Part shown: in pieces, positions 33,676 to 46,854 of the stretch
Layout of the letters: the number at the start of each line of letters is the position of its first letter
Numbering within the stretch: the first letter of the stretch is position 1
NCBI GenBank assembly: GCA_037043235.1
Contig: JAWRVZ010000076.1
Coordinates: forward strand, 1,426,001 to 1,490,000
Length of the DNA: 64,000 nucleotides
Direction: 5' to 3'
Source: Rhodeus uyekii
Taxonomy: Eukaryota; Chordata; Actinopteri; Cypriniformes; Acheilognathidae
Translations under genes and position numbers: made by a program
The notes under the pieces: generated by a model
Databases searched by the model: none
The model's input: only the letters and a program-made list of their open reading frames with translations
Told to the model about the DNA's origin: nothing

Positions 33676-35249
33676 AACTCTCTTTATTCTTGCTCTTTGC
33701 CTGTCACCTTTTCTCCAAACTGAGGGGACGTTTTGACTGCCACCCACCTACCATGCATTTCTAATATCAGTTGGGTGATAAGCCGCTAAGCCTCTCCAGG
33801 CATGTTGTGAGTGTATTATCAAGACCCTGGGTGATGAACTCATGAGTCTGATAGATTTTCCTTAATTGCATTTCACCATCTGTACATGTTGAAGTTTACA
33901 AGAGTGTCACTGTAAAGCTAACTTGGTAGAAATCTTCACATTTCACTTCAAATTTTCACATTTCCTTTAAAACTTTCAAAGGTTGGAAGTTTAGGAAGTA
34001 TGGCTTTTGAGAGTCAGGAAAATATCAATGGAGCATAGTATCACAATGTTTTGTACTGATGCACGGCACCAGGTATCAATCTTTGTGTGATTGCAAGTAT
34101 CCCTTAATCCTACCCAATTCTTAACGACCTTAAAAACTATTAATAAAACCGTTATTAGGAGTTATTGACACAAAAGACATAGTTAATAGTTAGGTAAGTT
34201 AGTCTTTTGAAAGCTAACTGTCTTACATTATTGACTATTTTATCTCCATAAAACTATTAATATCACATTTATGTAGGCCTATCTTGCTAAAGCAGCAATT
34301 TAAATATGATTCAATAGATAATTATATTTCATAACTGAAAAAGAGTGTAAAGTGTTGTTACCTTTGACTTACATACATTAGGGTGTTACAAAGGTTGTTC
34401 TATCTAAAACTGTTTAAAACAATATGTATTGTAAAATCAAATGCTGTGAATTGATATTGAATTGAAACATTTTTATTTGGCAATTGTAATTTCAATTTAA
34501 TATTTAAAATTCGAAGGAAGGAAAATATTTAACAAGGAAGGTATGATTGATATGAAGATGTGAAATGAACAGATTCAAAATTGTATCTTATAAGAAACAA
34601 ATATGGGCAAATGTGGCCAAATAAATGCAGCCTCAGTAAGCATAAGAGACTTATGCATAAAAACATTTTTTGAATGGCATTTTTAATAACAACTTTTGAA
34701 TGGCATTTTTAATAAATAGGTTACCGGGTCAATGACAGTAAAACTGTCCAAAAAAGAAAAGGAAAAATCTCTTAAAAATCCAGGATAAAGCATGTCTATT
34801 CTAGACTCTTTGTATTCATGATGATTTTGAAAAACATTTTTTAAACCATTTTCAAGAAAAATAAACTTTTAATAGCAAATCTAATGTGCAGTAGTCATCA
34901 AGTAAACAGTAATAGCATATTTTCCTTACTTGAATCTTTATCATTATGGCCATGTACACACTGTAAAATTCTAAGATTGACATCTGCATTTCAATATAGG
35001 AGTGAATCCCCTAAATTATCATCCTGTGTGCATACAGGACATGACTCGCTCCCAAAATTGCGATGATTGACACCACGGACACCATAGCAACGTTCTGATG
35101 AGTAAAGCCATCCTCGACGGTGGTATTGTGTTTTGCTTGTGTTTGTAACACTCCTTCACAGATCCTGCTCTTGAAGTGTTGCCTTGTCCTCTTACTATAA
35201 TCATTTTTAGGCTTGTTGTTTGGGTTTGATAAAGTGATCAAGTATATGG

Positions 35250-35510
35250 ATTTAACGGGATAGTTCACCCAAAAATGAAAATTCTGTTATAATTCACTCA
35301 CCCTCATTCAAACCTGTAAAACTTTCCTTCATCTTCGGATCACAAGGGAAGATATTTTTAATGAGATCTAAGAGATTTCTGTCCCGCCATTGACAGTCTA
35401 TTTAACTACCACTTTAACGCTTCAAAAAGTTCATAAAGTTCATAAAGAGATCGTAAAACAAATCTATATGAATTGAGCGGTTAATTTACTGAACAGGCTC
35501 TATTTTGAAA
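35250..35510. repeat. Common cyprinid repeat with 'gggatagttcacccaaaa'
   Basis: Starts 'gggatagttcacccaaaaat', then 'gaaaattctgttataattca', 'ctcaccctcattcaaacctg' and 'ctttccttcatcttcggat'. This is one of the most frequent carp/zebrafish dispersed repeats, probably of DNA-transposon origin. A short relic, 'aaaggaaagttcacccaag', lies at 49395. Confidence 0.8.
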
Positions 35511-36404
35511 GCGACTTTATTTATGTTTATTATGGATTTGTTATTTTTAGCCAGATCAGGCAACATAAATGAGTCAAGTAAAGGCTAGTACATCTTTCCC
35601 TGTGGTTTTCTTGCACTGTTCATATACAGAAGAGAGGAACATCCCTAATGCACATTTAAATATGTCATTAACAACTAGTTGTTCCGTTTGATTCTGTACA
35701 CTTTGTAAAGGTGGTTGTCACTCCAGTAAACTACTGGTTTTAGCACTAAAAGGTTAATTGACAACCAAACTTACCTGCAGTGCGTATATGGGCTTTTTGT
35801 GTTTTACAAATATGAATTATTTATTAATGCAATTTCATGATGAATTGAAATATATGAACTGAATTTTAATGCTTGTTTTAGATCTGTGGCTTTAGCTAAT
35901 ATATATATATTTACAATATTTTTAAAATTTTGTTGTTCCACTGATGGTCTCGTCAACATAATCTTAAAAAATTGCCTCGCTCCACCTATATTCATCAGAG
36001 AGCAGATTCGTTTAATGTTTAATGGCATATTTGTTTTATCAACTCCACAGCATGTCGCACGGGTCTTTTCATCACATTCAGTGCTCCACCACTGGCCTAA
36101 TTAATTTTGCAAGGCGTCTATGCTCTTTTAAGTTGGTTATCCTGTTCATTATGCATTTGTCAGCCATTGTAAATGAAAGGAGACTTGGACTTATCTCTTA
36201 TCTTATCTTTGTACAAATCTCCAAAGGGTGCTCTGATCAGAATATTTGGTGCTCCTCACAGAAAGCAGAATCAACCAATAATGATTACCGATAGCGATCA
36301 TGGGGTCTATTTGAAACCTTCTTTTTATCATAGCATTATTTATAGGATGCTCCCATCATGATTTTACAGACATTAATTCAGGGTCATTTGATCATGCATT
36401 TCAT

Positions 36405-36540
36405 TCAAGAGCAGTGAGTGATTTTCACTTTGTCTTTGTCGTTCTCTTTGTCATTAATGAAACAAGTACTTAAAGGCTGCTGGTCACTTTAAGACCTGAT
36501 GCACAGATCCAAAATACCTTTTATATGTGTGGGTTTTTTT
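36405..36540. repeat. Short interspersed repeat, copy 2 of 2
   Basis: 'agcagtgagtgatttt', 'aaaggctgctggtcacttta' and 'agacctgatgcacagatcca' match the word order of the repeat at 4425-4570. A TATATGTGTGG-like stretch closes both. Confidence 0.55.
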
Positions 36541-36600
36541 CCCCAACTGTTTACATTCACTTGTGCAGATGCAATGTGGTAATGTGAAGCCATTTAGAGT

Positions 36601-36604
<4 letters not shown>

Positions 36605-36642
<38 letters not shown>
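36605..36642. repeat. (GA)n microsatellite
   Basis: Uninterrupted GA run of about 38 bp in plppr4 intron 2. Confidence 0.97.
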
Positions 36643-36645
<3 letters not shown>

Positions 36646-37475
36646 TTGATTGATTATTCCCTCACGCTGTTTGTGAAATTACGTCTCACAGAAAGTTTTC
36701 AAATTACTGGTTTAAAATGTAATAAAGTTGTTTGAAATGTACCTCACGTTCAGCATTATAATTATTTTACCTCAGCTCTCATTTTAAAGAGATTGATACA
36801 GCGTTACTGCAAGCATGACACTAGTCTTCATGGATGACTTTTCACTTTAAAGTTGGGGTCCACTAAACAAAGTTCACTAGATATGTGTGCATATGCGTCT
36901 CATGGCCAAATGAGTATACTTTGAAAGAGATTGGTTTATGCGATCGGCAAATTGTCATTAGAAGCCATTCTTAGCCAATCAGTCAGAGCACCCTTAAATC
37001 CTCCAACTCAGCACAAACATTTCAGTTGTAATTTAGCTTTTTCTTCATGTCTAGTCATTCAACAACACTCTCTCGAATCACTCAAATGAGCTTTAGGCCT
37101 CAGTACTGTATGGGTATGATGGCTGAGCCTGTGCTAGCAGGCAGCATGTGAATGTGTGTCCTGCTGGTAGCTCCAGCTGTTATGGTAGTGCCTGCTACAC
37201 TCGAGTGCTGCACTTGACTGTAGGTGTGTGGCAAGTGAGATCTCAGGGGGGTGTGATCACTTGTTCATCTCTATCCCTCTCTATCTCGTCATTCACAGCA
37301 GATGCCTGTTTGCAGAAGCATATACATATAAATCTATGAGTTTCTGCTTTTCATTTACATGGAATTAACATTTTAGTCATTGCAATAGTGGAGGCCCGGA
37401 TGACTTACAAGATACCCCCTTCCCCCTATCGTTTTTACAGTTTTGGATGAAATCCCCCTCATATGGTTAGAAATG

Positions 37476-37499
37476 CATGGATGGATGGATGGATGGATG
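37476..37499. repeat. (ATGG)n microsatellite
   Basis: Six ATGG units about 140 bp before plppr4 exon 3. Confidence 0.95.
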
Positions 37500-37639
37500 A
37501 GAGTGATTACTTTGATTACAGTAATGGAGTTGATGTGTCTATTAGAAATGACCCCTAGAAGCCACTAGAAAGGGGAGGGGTGGCAGTTTAATGACAGTGC
37601 TATATGTTTGTGTAAACTCAGATGACCATCTTCCCACAG

Positions 37640-37769
37640 ATTATGATTGGGGAAGGGATTCTGTACTGCTGCTTGACCAGAAGAAATATCACCATCAAAA
37701 CAGAGGCTAACATAAATGCTGCTGGCTGCAATTTCAACTCTTACATCCGACGGGCTGTGAGGTTTGTGG
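37640..37769 (+). CDS. plppr4: plppr4 coding exon 3
   Basis: 130 nt between acceptor CCCACAG and donor GTGGGT. It encodes IMIGEGILYCCLTRRNITIK and ends NSYIRRAVRFV plus one base. This is the end of helix 2 and the cytoplasmic loop with GCNFNSYIRR, the family counterpart of GDCCYLNPLVRR in plppr5. Confidence 0.95.
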
Positions 37770-37973
37770 GTGGGTGTATATTTTTCTGGCCTTTGTGATC
37801 ATATAGCTTGTATATATGAATATTGTTTGGATTACACTCTTGATCTTGACTCATTCTGTCTGTTTCATAGTCTTGTACTATATTGAGTTTCACATTAATA
37901 ATTAAAGCTTCATCTTTTTAATCACAAGTTTATGAAGTCTACCTGCTACTTTTGAAATCTAGTATTTGAAAAG

Positions 37974-38040
37974 CTGTGTGTGCGTGTGCGTGTGTGTGTG
38001 TGCGTGTGTGTGTGTGCGTGTGTGTGTGCGTGTGTGTGTT
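37974..38040. repeat. (GT)n/(GTGTGTGC)n microsatellite in plppr4 intron 3
   Basis: GT run interrupted regularly by GC, ending 15 bp before the exon-4 acceptor, so it overlaps the expected branch-point region of this 286-bp intron. Confidence 0.95.
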
Positions 38041-38055
38041 TTGTCTCATTTTCAG

Positions 38056-38251
38056 GGGTCCACGTATTTGGCCTGTGCATCACAGCACTCATCACAGATA
38101 TTATCCAGCTGGCTACAGGATATCATGCCCCCTACTTCCTTACTGTTTGCAAGCCCAACTACACCAGCCTCAACACTTCCTGTGATGAGAACTCTTTCAT
38201 TGTGGATGACATCTGCTCTGGGCCTGATCCAGCTGCCATCAATGCTGGCAG
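38056..38251 (+). CDS. plppr4: plppr4 coding exon 4 (helix 3, motif 1)
   Basis: Starts in phase 1 after acceptor TTTTCAG and ends in phase 2 at donor GTCAGA. It encodes VHVFGLCITALITDIIQL (helix 3), ATGYHAPYFLTVCKPNY (motif-1 region with the catalytic Arg replaced by Ala) and a cysteine-bearing extracellular loop with two N-glycosylation sequons, NYT and NTS. Its acceptor lies just downstream of a GT-rich microsatellite. Confidence 0.95.
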
Positions 38252-39614
<1,363 letters not shown>

Positions 39615-39672
39615 GAAGTCCTTCCCATCTCAGCATGCCACTCTGGCAGCCTTTGCGGCTGTGTACATCTCC
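39615..39672 (+). CDS. plppr4: plppr4 coding exon 5 (motif 2)
   Basis: A 58-nt exon between ATTACAG and GTAAGT, encoding R-KSFPSQHATLAAFAAVYIS. PSQH is the degraded phosphatase motif 2 (normally PSGH), followed by helix 4. Too short for an open-frame call, it is supported by the exact family peptide and phase closure. Confidence 0.95.
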
Positions 39673-39804
39673 GTAAGTAATCCACTTGACTCATGGCACA
39701 GTTGACTCGAGCGATTTCTAACTGCTTGCCAAATGATCTCACAGTCCTTTCCACAATTAAGAGTTTCCCAAAACTTCAGTCAAAAGGCTGGTCTCCTTCC
39801 ACAG

Positions 39805-39978
39805 ATGTACTTTAATGCCACTCTAACTGACTCGTCCAAGCTCCTGAAACCGCTTCTGGTATTCTCCTTCATCATCTGCGGCATTATCTGCGGCCTTACT
39901 CGCATCATTCAGTTCAAGAACCATGCCGTGGACGTCTACTGTGGCTTTCTTATCGGAGGGAGCATAGCTGTCTACCTG
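39805..39978 (+). CDS. plppr4: plppr4 coding exon 6 (helices 5-6, motif 3)
   Basis: 58 codons in phase 0 between TTCCACAG and GTGAGT: MYFNATLTDSSKLLKPLL, helix 5 FSFIICGIICGLTR, motif-3 region FKNHAVDVYCG, and helix 6 GFLIGGSIAVYL. The catalytic His of motif 3 is Asn (K-N-H-A-V-D). NAT is a sequon. Confidence 0.96.
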
Positions 39979-40972
39979 GTGAGTCCTACTGTCACAGAGA
40001 TGCAGAAATAAAGGCAATGTGTGGATGATAATTCATTTCATAATCCCGTGACTGATCCATACTGTTTTATGAAACCTGACTCTGGAGAAGCATCATAGAG
40101 AATTAGCAAGGTTCAAGAAGACAATACTGTTTTAATAGAGGTAAAAATAGCTCACACATGCAAATCCCTTGTGGCTCCTTTTCTTCTCTCCACCCACACA
40201 CACCCCTCACATTCCTCCCACCATTTTTTCGGTATTCTCTCACTCTCTCTCCTTACTCTTTGATCAATCTGCTCTGAGGGCTATCTACATGCTTTGGTTT
40301 CCAACACCAACAACAATGCCAAAACACCTTTAGGAGGAATTAACGCAGCTGAAGCAAATCTGTACATCATGTCCTGGTTTTATTGTTTGCTTAACATAAA
40401 GTTCATTAATCAGGCCAAGTGATTAGCTAGTAGTAATGCTGTTTAATTCTCTGGCTAAATTCCCACATTCGGTGTATAGACATTAAACAGCATAAGGAAT
40501 GTTCTCAGAAGTTAATTTAGGCTCATAATGCACTTTAGTCAGTATGGGTACCATATTTTATTTTTTTATTTTATTTTTTTAAAGCTATCGATCACTCAGG
40601 TACTAGTACTAATGTTGAAAATATGTCTTGGCAAAAATATGACCTTGCGATGACCATGTAGGGAAAAGAAGGTCTGTCGACTGGTCCTAGAGGGGTATTG
40701 GTACTTCGGGGCTGGGTGGTTGGGCTGGGAGACTTGCTGGTTACTGAGCTTAATCAGCCAAACACCAGCTTGATCAAGCTGAATAAAACAGCTAGAGGAC
40801 TTTTTCAGCAGGGAATACAACGTTTTAAACAGAGTGTGAAAGTATCTCTCAAAGCCTCAATTTCATGTGCAAAAAAAATGTATCACTATCCTGACTAATG
40901 TCTTTCTGGCATTTTAATTCTATCTGCATGGATTCAATGCGGTAAAAATTCTACCTTTTTGCACTACTTTAG
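39979..40972 (+). other. plppr4: plppr4 intron 6
   Basis: Intron between the last helix exon and the tail exon. It holds pyrimidine-rich stretches near 40180-40260 and an A/T tract at 40555-40580. No repeat family or gene was recognised. Confidence 0.6.
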
Positions 40973-42478
40973 GGCCTGTATGCAGTCGGGAACTTTAAAC
41001 CTAGTGAAGACACATCTTTAAAGCCACATGCACGTCCTCCACTCCGGCAACCACAGCCACCACAGCCTCCACCACAGCCCCAGCCAGTGGTACCACCACC
41101 TGCTATGCGGGAGCCTCTGCGACCTCTACCCAACTTGAACACAGATCCACCACGCTTACTGCCACCAAAAAGCCTGAGCATGAGGGAACGTCCCACCTCG
41201 GCACGCTCTGAAAGTATCCTGCTACGTGGTCCGTCCTACAGAGAGAACTCCATGTCCAGCTTGAAGAGGGCGAGCACAGAGGTGGAGTGCATTATGCCAC
41301 CCAGTCCTCTCTGTAAGGAGAGCTTTGTTACGTTCAGTAACACCCTGCCCCGCGTGCACTCAACCGGAATCGAAGAACCGGTACCACGCCGCCATGCTGC
41401 TATCCATGCTTCCATGGACTCCACACGTTCCAAGCAGCTGCTCTCACAATGGAAGACCAAAAATGAGAACCGAAAGATGTCTCTGCAGGTGATGGAGGCT
41501 GAGGCTGGACAACTATCTCCCCAGCGAAGCATGGAGCTCCGCTGCAGCTCTGAACCCTCAGCTGTGGGCTTGGATGGTGAGCTCCGTGGTGGACCTCCAG
41601 GACAGTACATGAAGCTTGCTGCTAGTGCTGTGCCATTAGCCAATCATAATAATTCTGGTGGCCTAGCTGGTGGCGCCAGGGTATCTATCCAATCACGACC
41701 AGGATCCTCCCAATTGGTGCACATCCCTGAGGAGACCCAAGAGAATGTGGAACGCTCCTTACCTCAGGAGGATGGTGAAGAGGTGAATGATGGGGGAGGG
41801 GGTGGGTCAGCACGTTCAAAATGGTTGAAGGTGGCAGAGAAGAGCACCGTCTGCCGGACTAACAGCCAGCCTCGTATCATGCAGGTCATTGCTATGTCCA
41901 AGCAGCAAGGCATGTTGCATGGTAGTCCTAAAAGTGAGGGCAGCACCGTGAGTTGTACTGGATCCATCCGTTACAAAGCCCTGATGGATCAGGAACCTAA
42001 CTCAGGCATTGTTCGAGTGGAGGCCCACCCTGAGAACAAGCCTGTGGTTAAACCACCATCTACAGATGGCAGTGGGTCCTGGAGGTGGAAACCGCAGGAG
42101 CGGGTCAGCATCCGGCAGTCCCTCGAGCTCAATGACCTGAACCGAGACTCTGAAAGTTGCGAGTCATTGAAAGATAGTTATGGCTCCATAGATGGCAACC
42201 GGAGCCTACCTGACATCAGCAACCCCCATCATCCTCATTTCCACCACCACCATCACCAACAGAGTATCACCACCATAAGAGTCACACCGGTGGAAGCCAG
42301 CAGTGAAGCCACGTCGGAAACCCTCTCTACCACCTCCAGTCGAGACTCCACCCTACGCAGGAAAGGCAACATCATCCTGCTGCCCGACAGAGGACCTAGC
42401 CCTGATAACGCCAGGAATCTGCCTCACTTTTTCAAATCCTCCCCTACACCTCCCCCCATTTTGACTTTCAAAGAGTGA
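40973..42478 (+). CDS. plppr4: plppr4 coding exon 7 (cytoplasmic tail)
   Basis: Single 1506-nt terminal exon after acceptor CTTTAG, residues 275-775, ending TFKE-TGA. The tail carries blocks conserved in PRG-1: ASMDSTRSKQLLSQWK, RVSIQSRPGSSQLVHIPEE, SQPRIMQVIAMSKQQG, SCTGSIRYKAL, ELNDLNRDSESCESLKDSYG and RDSTLRRKGNIILL. Two low-complexity tracts stand out: a Pro/Gln-rich run at residues ~295-317 that I do not recall in the human protein, and a His-rich run at ~691-702, longer than the human one. Mammalian PRG-1 tails bind calmodulin (known); I do not pin down that site here. Confidence 0.97.
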   Translation, partial: GLYAVGNFKPSEDTSLKPHARPPLRQPQPPQPPPQPQPVVPPPAMREPLRPLPNLNTDPPRLLPPKSLSMRERPTSARSESILLRGPSYRENSMSSLKRASTEVECIMPPSPLCKESFVTFSNTLPRVHSTGIEEPVPRRHAAIHASMDSTRSKQLLSQWKTKNENRKMSLQVMEAEAGQLSPQRSMELRCSSEPSAVGLDGELRGGPPGQYMKLAASAVPLANHNNSGGLAGGARVSIQSRPGSSQLVHIPEETQENVERSLPQEDGEEVNDGGGGGSARSKWLKVAEKSTVCRTNSQPRIMQVIAMSKQQGMLHGSPKSEGSTVSCTGSIRYKALMDQEPNSGIVRVEAHPENKPVVKPPSTDGSGSWRWKPQERVSIRQSLELNDLNRDSESCESLKDSYGSIDGNRSLPDISNPHHPHFHHHHHQQSITTIRVTPVEASSEATSETLSTTSSRDSTLRRKGNIILLPDRGPSPDNARNLPHFFKSSPTPPPILTFKE

Positions 42479-44620
42479 CAGAAATCCCTTTCCTTACCAA
42501 TCCTAAGAGTTGTCTTGCTCTTTGAACTCTGAAGACTGGAGGCTCTGTTAAGGGAATGAGTAAAGCCAGTCATTCTGGGTACATCTACATTCCCTGACCA
42601 TTAGACAAACATAAACTCTCCAGAACATATAAGGCAACGTTTTGCATTTTCAATCTACATTCTGTAGGTCTCGTTACGAAAACATAAGCACAAAATATGA
42701 CGTTTGGGGCTGTTTGGTAAAGTTGATTCTTTGATTTGCCTTTTGATTTTTCGGATTAGTATTGTTATCAAATCCATTGTCTTATCGGAATCTGTCTGTT
42801 GTCTCAAGGCAACGTGGGTGCTTTTAAAAACTTTGTAAATTTATATATATTTTCTGAATATAAATATTTGTATGTATTCTGGACCACTCAATCATATGCT
42901 TAAGGAAAAATAAATGTTTTAACTATGTCGCTATGAAATATTTAATACAGGCTTTCAATCAGACTGATAGCTTTTAGACAAATAGGAGAATGTTATTGTG
43001 ATGTTTACAGAAGGTTTTAACAACAGTGTTTTAACCAAATGGATGTTTTGTTTAGTGGGCTTGTTTAACCAAATACACTGTGTGTTTTGGTGACCATGAA
43101 TGAGGTATTTTCATTCAGATAGCTGAAAGCGCTCTTTGCTGGCATAGAGACAATGAATTTATAGAGACTCAGCCTTTTTAATGCAGAGAACAATACATTC
43201 TTCAGACTTTAATGTCATATTGCCTTCGTGTAATATAAAACTTTTATTTGGTTCCACAGTCCAATGAGTAATATTTCACTCATATATATTCATTTGCAAA
43301 CCCTGTATTTTGTACCAGTGTGCTTTGAGCACAGGTATAATTGTGTTTTATGGCCCATTGCTGTATGTTTACAATGCTGTATTGTGCATATTTTCTTGGT
43401 TGTCCCCCCATTTTGCCTGGCAGGATGGGGCTGTATAGTTACTGTATAAGAGGTGCATCGTCCTCTTTATTTTTAAGCGTGTGGGCATAAACAAATGACT
43501 CATACTTCACTGCACATTGCAGAGAAGCATACACAATATAAGAGCAATAGGAGGCCCCGAAAGGTACTAGAGGGAATTCATTGCTTATTTTTGTAAACTT
43601 CTAAAAAAAAACACTAATAACCATATTCATAGAGTGCCTCAAAAATAACTATATGCCTATTAGCTAGTGATTACTTAGCTCCATCTTGCAGTAACTGTAC
43701 GAAAAGTTACAAGTTGCTACTGTTATCATTATGGTGCAGAATTGATAGATGTTCATTGACCTTAAATAAGCACTGTCTGTGCCATCGAATGCCATTGGAA
43801 AATGAGCACGTCATTGCATATTGACAAGTGCTGCATAAACTAAAGTTTTAATAAAAACCACATAATAGGCAATGTTAGGATTCGTCCTGTGTGGTGTATG
43901 TATTTCTAAACAGTTCTAAACTGTTTATTTGCATTTCTAGCTCATTGTTTACATCCTTGTTAGGATCATATTGTAATATACATAAATATTGCCAAATAAG
44001 AATGTTTGTTAAACAAGGGAACAGATACATTTAGTTAATTCATGTAGAGTCTCATTTATATGATGTTTTTGTTTTAATTGAACATAGATTTCAAATTCAT
44101 ATATACCTATTTTAATGTGTCTGTTTTAAAACAGTGAACCAGAACCAACACATTTTAAAGTTTTATATGTGCTTGTACAGTATAATTGTACCCCACATTA
44201 TGGCTTTAACCTGTCCTTACATATGCATGGTGACTTAATACTGTATGTACTGTAACTAAAGGATTTGTTTTGATTTTATTTTGTAAATGATGCCTTTATT
44301 AGTGATGGTTGGTACTTTCTGCTGAATCAACTGGATAATCATTACATCTCTTTACCCCTGTTAATAGGTATTTGTAACTTTGCCAGCAAACCTTTAAAAT
44401 GTGAAAGGGATCAGTGGGTTATTATTTGAGTGTCATTGACACACTTCTTTTATTAGTGCCCTAAATCAGATACAGTAAAACAGAGAAGTTGCCTTTTTAG
44501 TTGAACCTGTTAAAAGATATTTGGAAGTTTCGCCTTGTGGGGTTTTGTTTAGCATTGTATTTTGACTGAGGATGATATGTCTTAGTATATATTGAAATAA
44601 ATATTTGGTATCTCAGCCAA
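42479..44620 (+). other. plppr4: plppr4 3' UTR
   Basis: No coding signal follows the stop. AATAAA signals occur near 42908, 43850 and 44596-44601; the last is followed by T-rich sequence, so the main end is probably near 44620. Mammalian PRG-1 mRNAs also have a long 3' UTR. The exact end is inferred. Confidence 0.6.
44596..44601 (+). terminator. plppr4: Candidate distal poly(A) signal of plppr4
   Basis: AATAAA about 2.1 kb after the stop codon, followed within 40 bp by 'tttttgttttatttcc', a typical downstream U-rich element. Alternative AATAAA motifs lie nearer the stop. Confidence 0.5.
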
Positions 44621-46854
44621 AATAAGCATTTTTGTTTTATTTCCACACTTTCACATAATATCATAAAAGATCAAAAAGTATATCAGCACACTGTTTGTGT
44701 ACGTTTTTGTAAAGTGGTCTGTTACTTCCACACTTATATATACATATATTATGTCACAGACAGCTTACCCACAGTCTGTTCAATATAATCTGACGCATAC
44801 CATTCACAAAACTAACAATCACTTTCCTGATGTTCTTTAAATCTAACTTGCTTGACAGTTCCTGGTTATCAGTCTGAAAAACAACAGTTGTTTGTTAGTC
44901 TCATCAGATTTGTGACATCAAATTTTGAAATATTCTCATAGTTTTGTTAAATTATACTGTATATCTGCTTTAATTTTAGTGTTGTTGTTTTGTTTTTGTT
45001 AAATAGTACTTATTTCCAATAATATACTGTCTTATGTATTTTCTGCTATTTTCTTCTGTACAATTATTCATGGAGCCATGTCATTATGTATTTATTTTTC
45101 TATGCTAGCTTATTATTTTGGTATAATATGTCTAAGTATAATATAAACCTGCCCCTAAATGGCACATTTGCACAAAAATAACTGATTAATTGCTTATATG
45201 TCAATCAGATGAAACGGTTCCTGGCCAGAAACCTCTCTTTGCCATGATGCCATGGTGTCAACACTTTGGAAAGTAGTATCTAAGCTGTTCTGAGTGGTTG
45301 TTAGCATATTAGCATAATTGTCATTAAGTATTTATGGTTTGTTTAATACCAAAGTATGACGAATAGTAATAGTGATGCCTGTCAAACTGTCCCTAAAGAT
45401 GTCGCAAAGACATCTTATTTCAGAAATTGCACAACAATGGAAAGAATTTTCCCTTTGTATCTGTCCTTTAAGGTTGCTTCAGTCTGACTGTGCTGTAAAT
45501 TGCAGTTGCCATGTCTTTGAACAAGTGTATGTCTACAAGCCTTGTCTATCCTTAGGACACATTTTAAATAAACATGCTGACCAGTTCTAACAAATCACCT
45601 CACATTTTGTTCATAGCTAGAATCAAAGGTCTCCTAGGCATTTAGGATTAAACACATTCCTCTAGGAAGTGTTAAAAGCCTGGAAAGTGGGTCTGGTTAG
45701 CATTTCTGAATCCAATCAGTGTTGAACTAAGTAGGTCAGAAAGCTGACCTAAATTGAGGAAGAGATTCTCATTCCCCTTCATTTTATACAGTATCCCCCT
45801 GAAGACCAAATGCATTGTGTTGAGAGGGCAGTAGAGCGTGAATAACCCTGTAACGTATCAGAGGCACAAAGGAAACAGAGACAGCTAAGAGAAAAAGTGA
45901 TTAATAGATGCCTGATCCATTACTTTCAAGCTTGTCATTGGGCTGATGCACATCATGGTATTGCCCTGAAGCAAAGAGCCATTGCTCACTAAAAATACTG
46001 CAACATGACAACATCTCTCATGTCACCTGGCTAATGTACACAACAGCACAGCATCTGTTAAAATGAAGGTGAGCAATTTTTAAGTCTCTTATCATTCCAA
46101 CATTGGAAAGCACATAGTGTATTTTTAAATGTTCACGTTTCTTCTATTTGTTCCATTAAACTGTCATTTCAAACTTGAAAGCACAGATTGTGTTTATTCT
46201 CTGGTACATAGTATCAGCATGTTATTTGGCCAGAAAATAACATTGCATGCATCCAAGCCATACTTGACAAAAATAGGCAAGGAACATGGGTTCATTCAAT
46301 TTACCAGTAACGGCAGAATGTCTATAATAAGACTGAGTATTGCACAGTATTAATGTGAGTTTTTTTTTTTTTTTGCATAACTACTGTATTATTTCAAGAA
46401 TTTGAAGACACAATCTGGGTTTTCAAAAAATGAGACCTCTGAATAACTGCTGAAAAAAATCTGACCACAGCGTGTGATGTTTTGAGATCTCTTCTGAATC
46501 TTTATGAGACAAATGTGAGAAAAGGATTTACTAGGTAAGGAGAAAAATATAAGCACAGTATGTGATGTTGAGGTCTCTTCTAAAAATGTAAAGGAGACTA
46601 TTGTGAGAGTGTTAGAGTTTTTGTTTCAGGAGACAAGTGTGAGAAGCAGGAAACTCAAGCAAAAATATCCATTTGATGTTGATGCAACCTCATTTTTTTG
46701 TCTAGGAGGAACATTTTAGATGCTAAACAGATCTCATTTTTGATTTTTCTTTGCTGTGGGCACTTGTTCTGAGAGATATTCAGGACTTTTACACTGTTAC
46801 AAAAAAAATCAATTCAAAATAAATCCTGTTTCAATTAATTTCCGTTAATCAAAT
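44621..46854. other. Intergenic DNA
   Basis: No gene supported. At about 46470-46650 a degenerate repeat of ~90-bp period is visible: 'gtgtgatgttttgagatctc' and 'tatgtgatgttgaggtctc', each followed by 'gaga.aa.tgtgaga'. The remainder is unremarkable. Confidence 0.5.
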
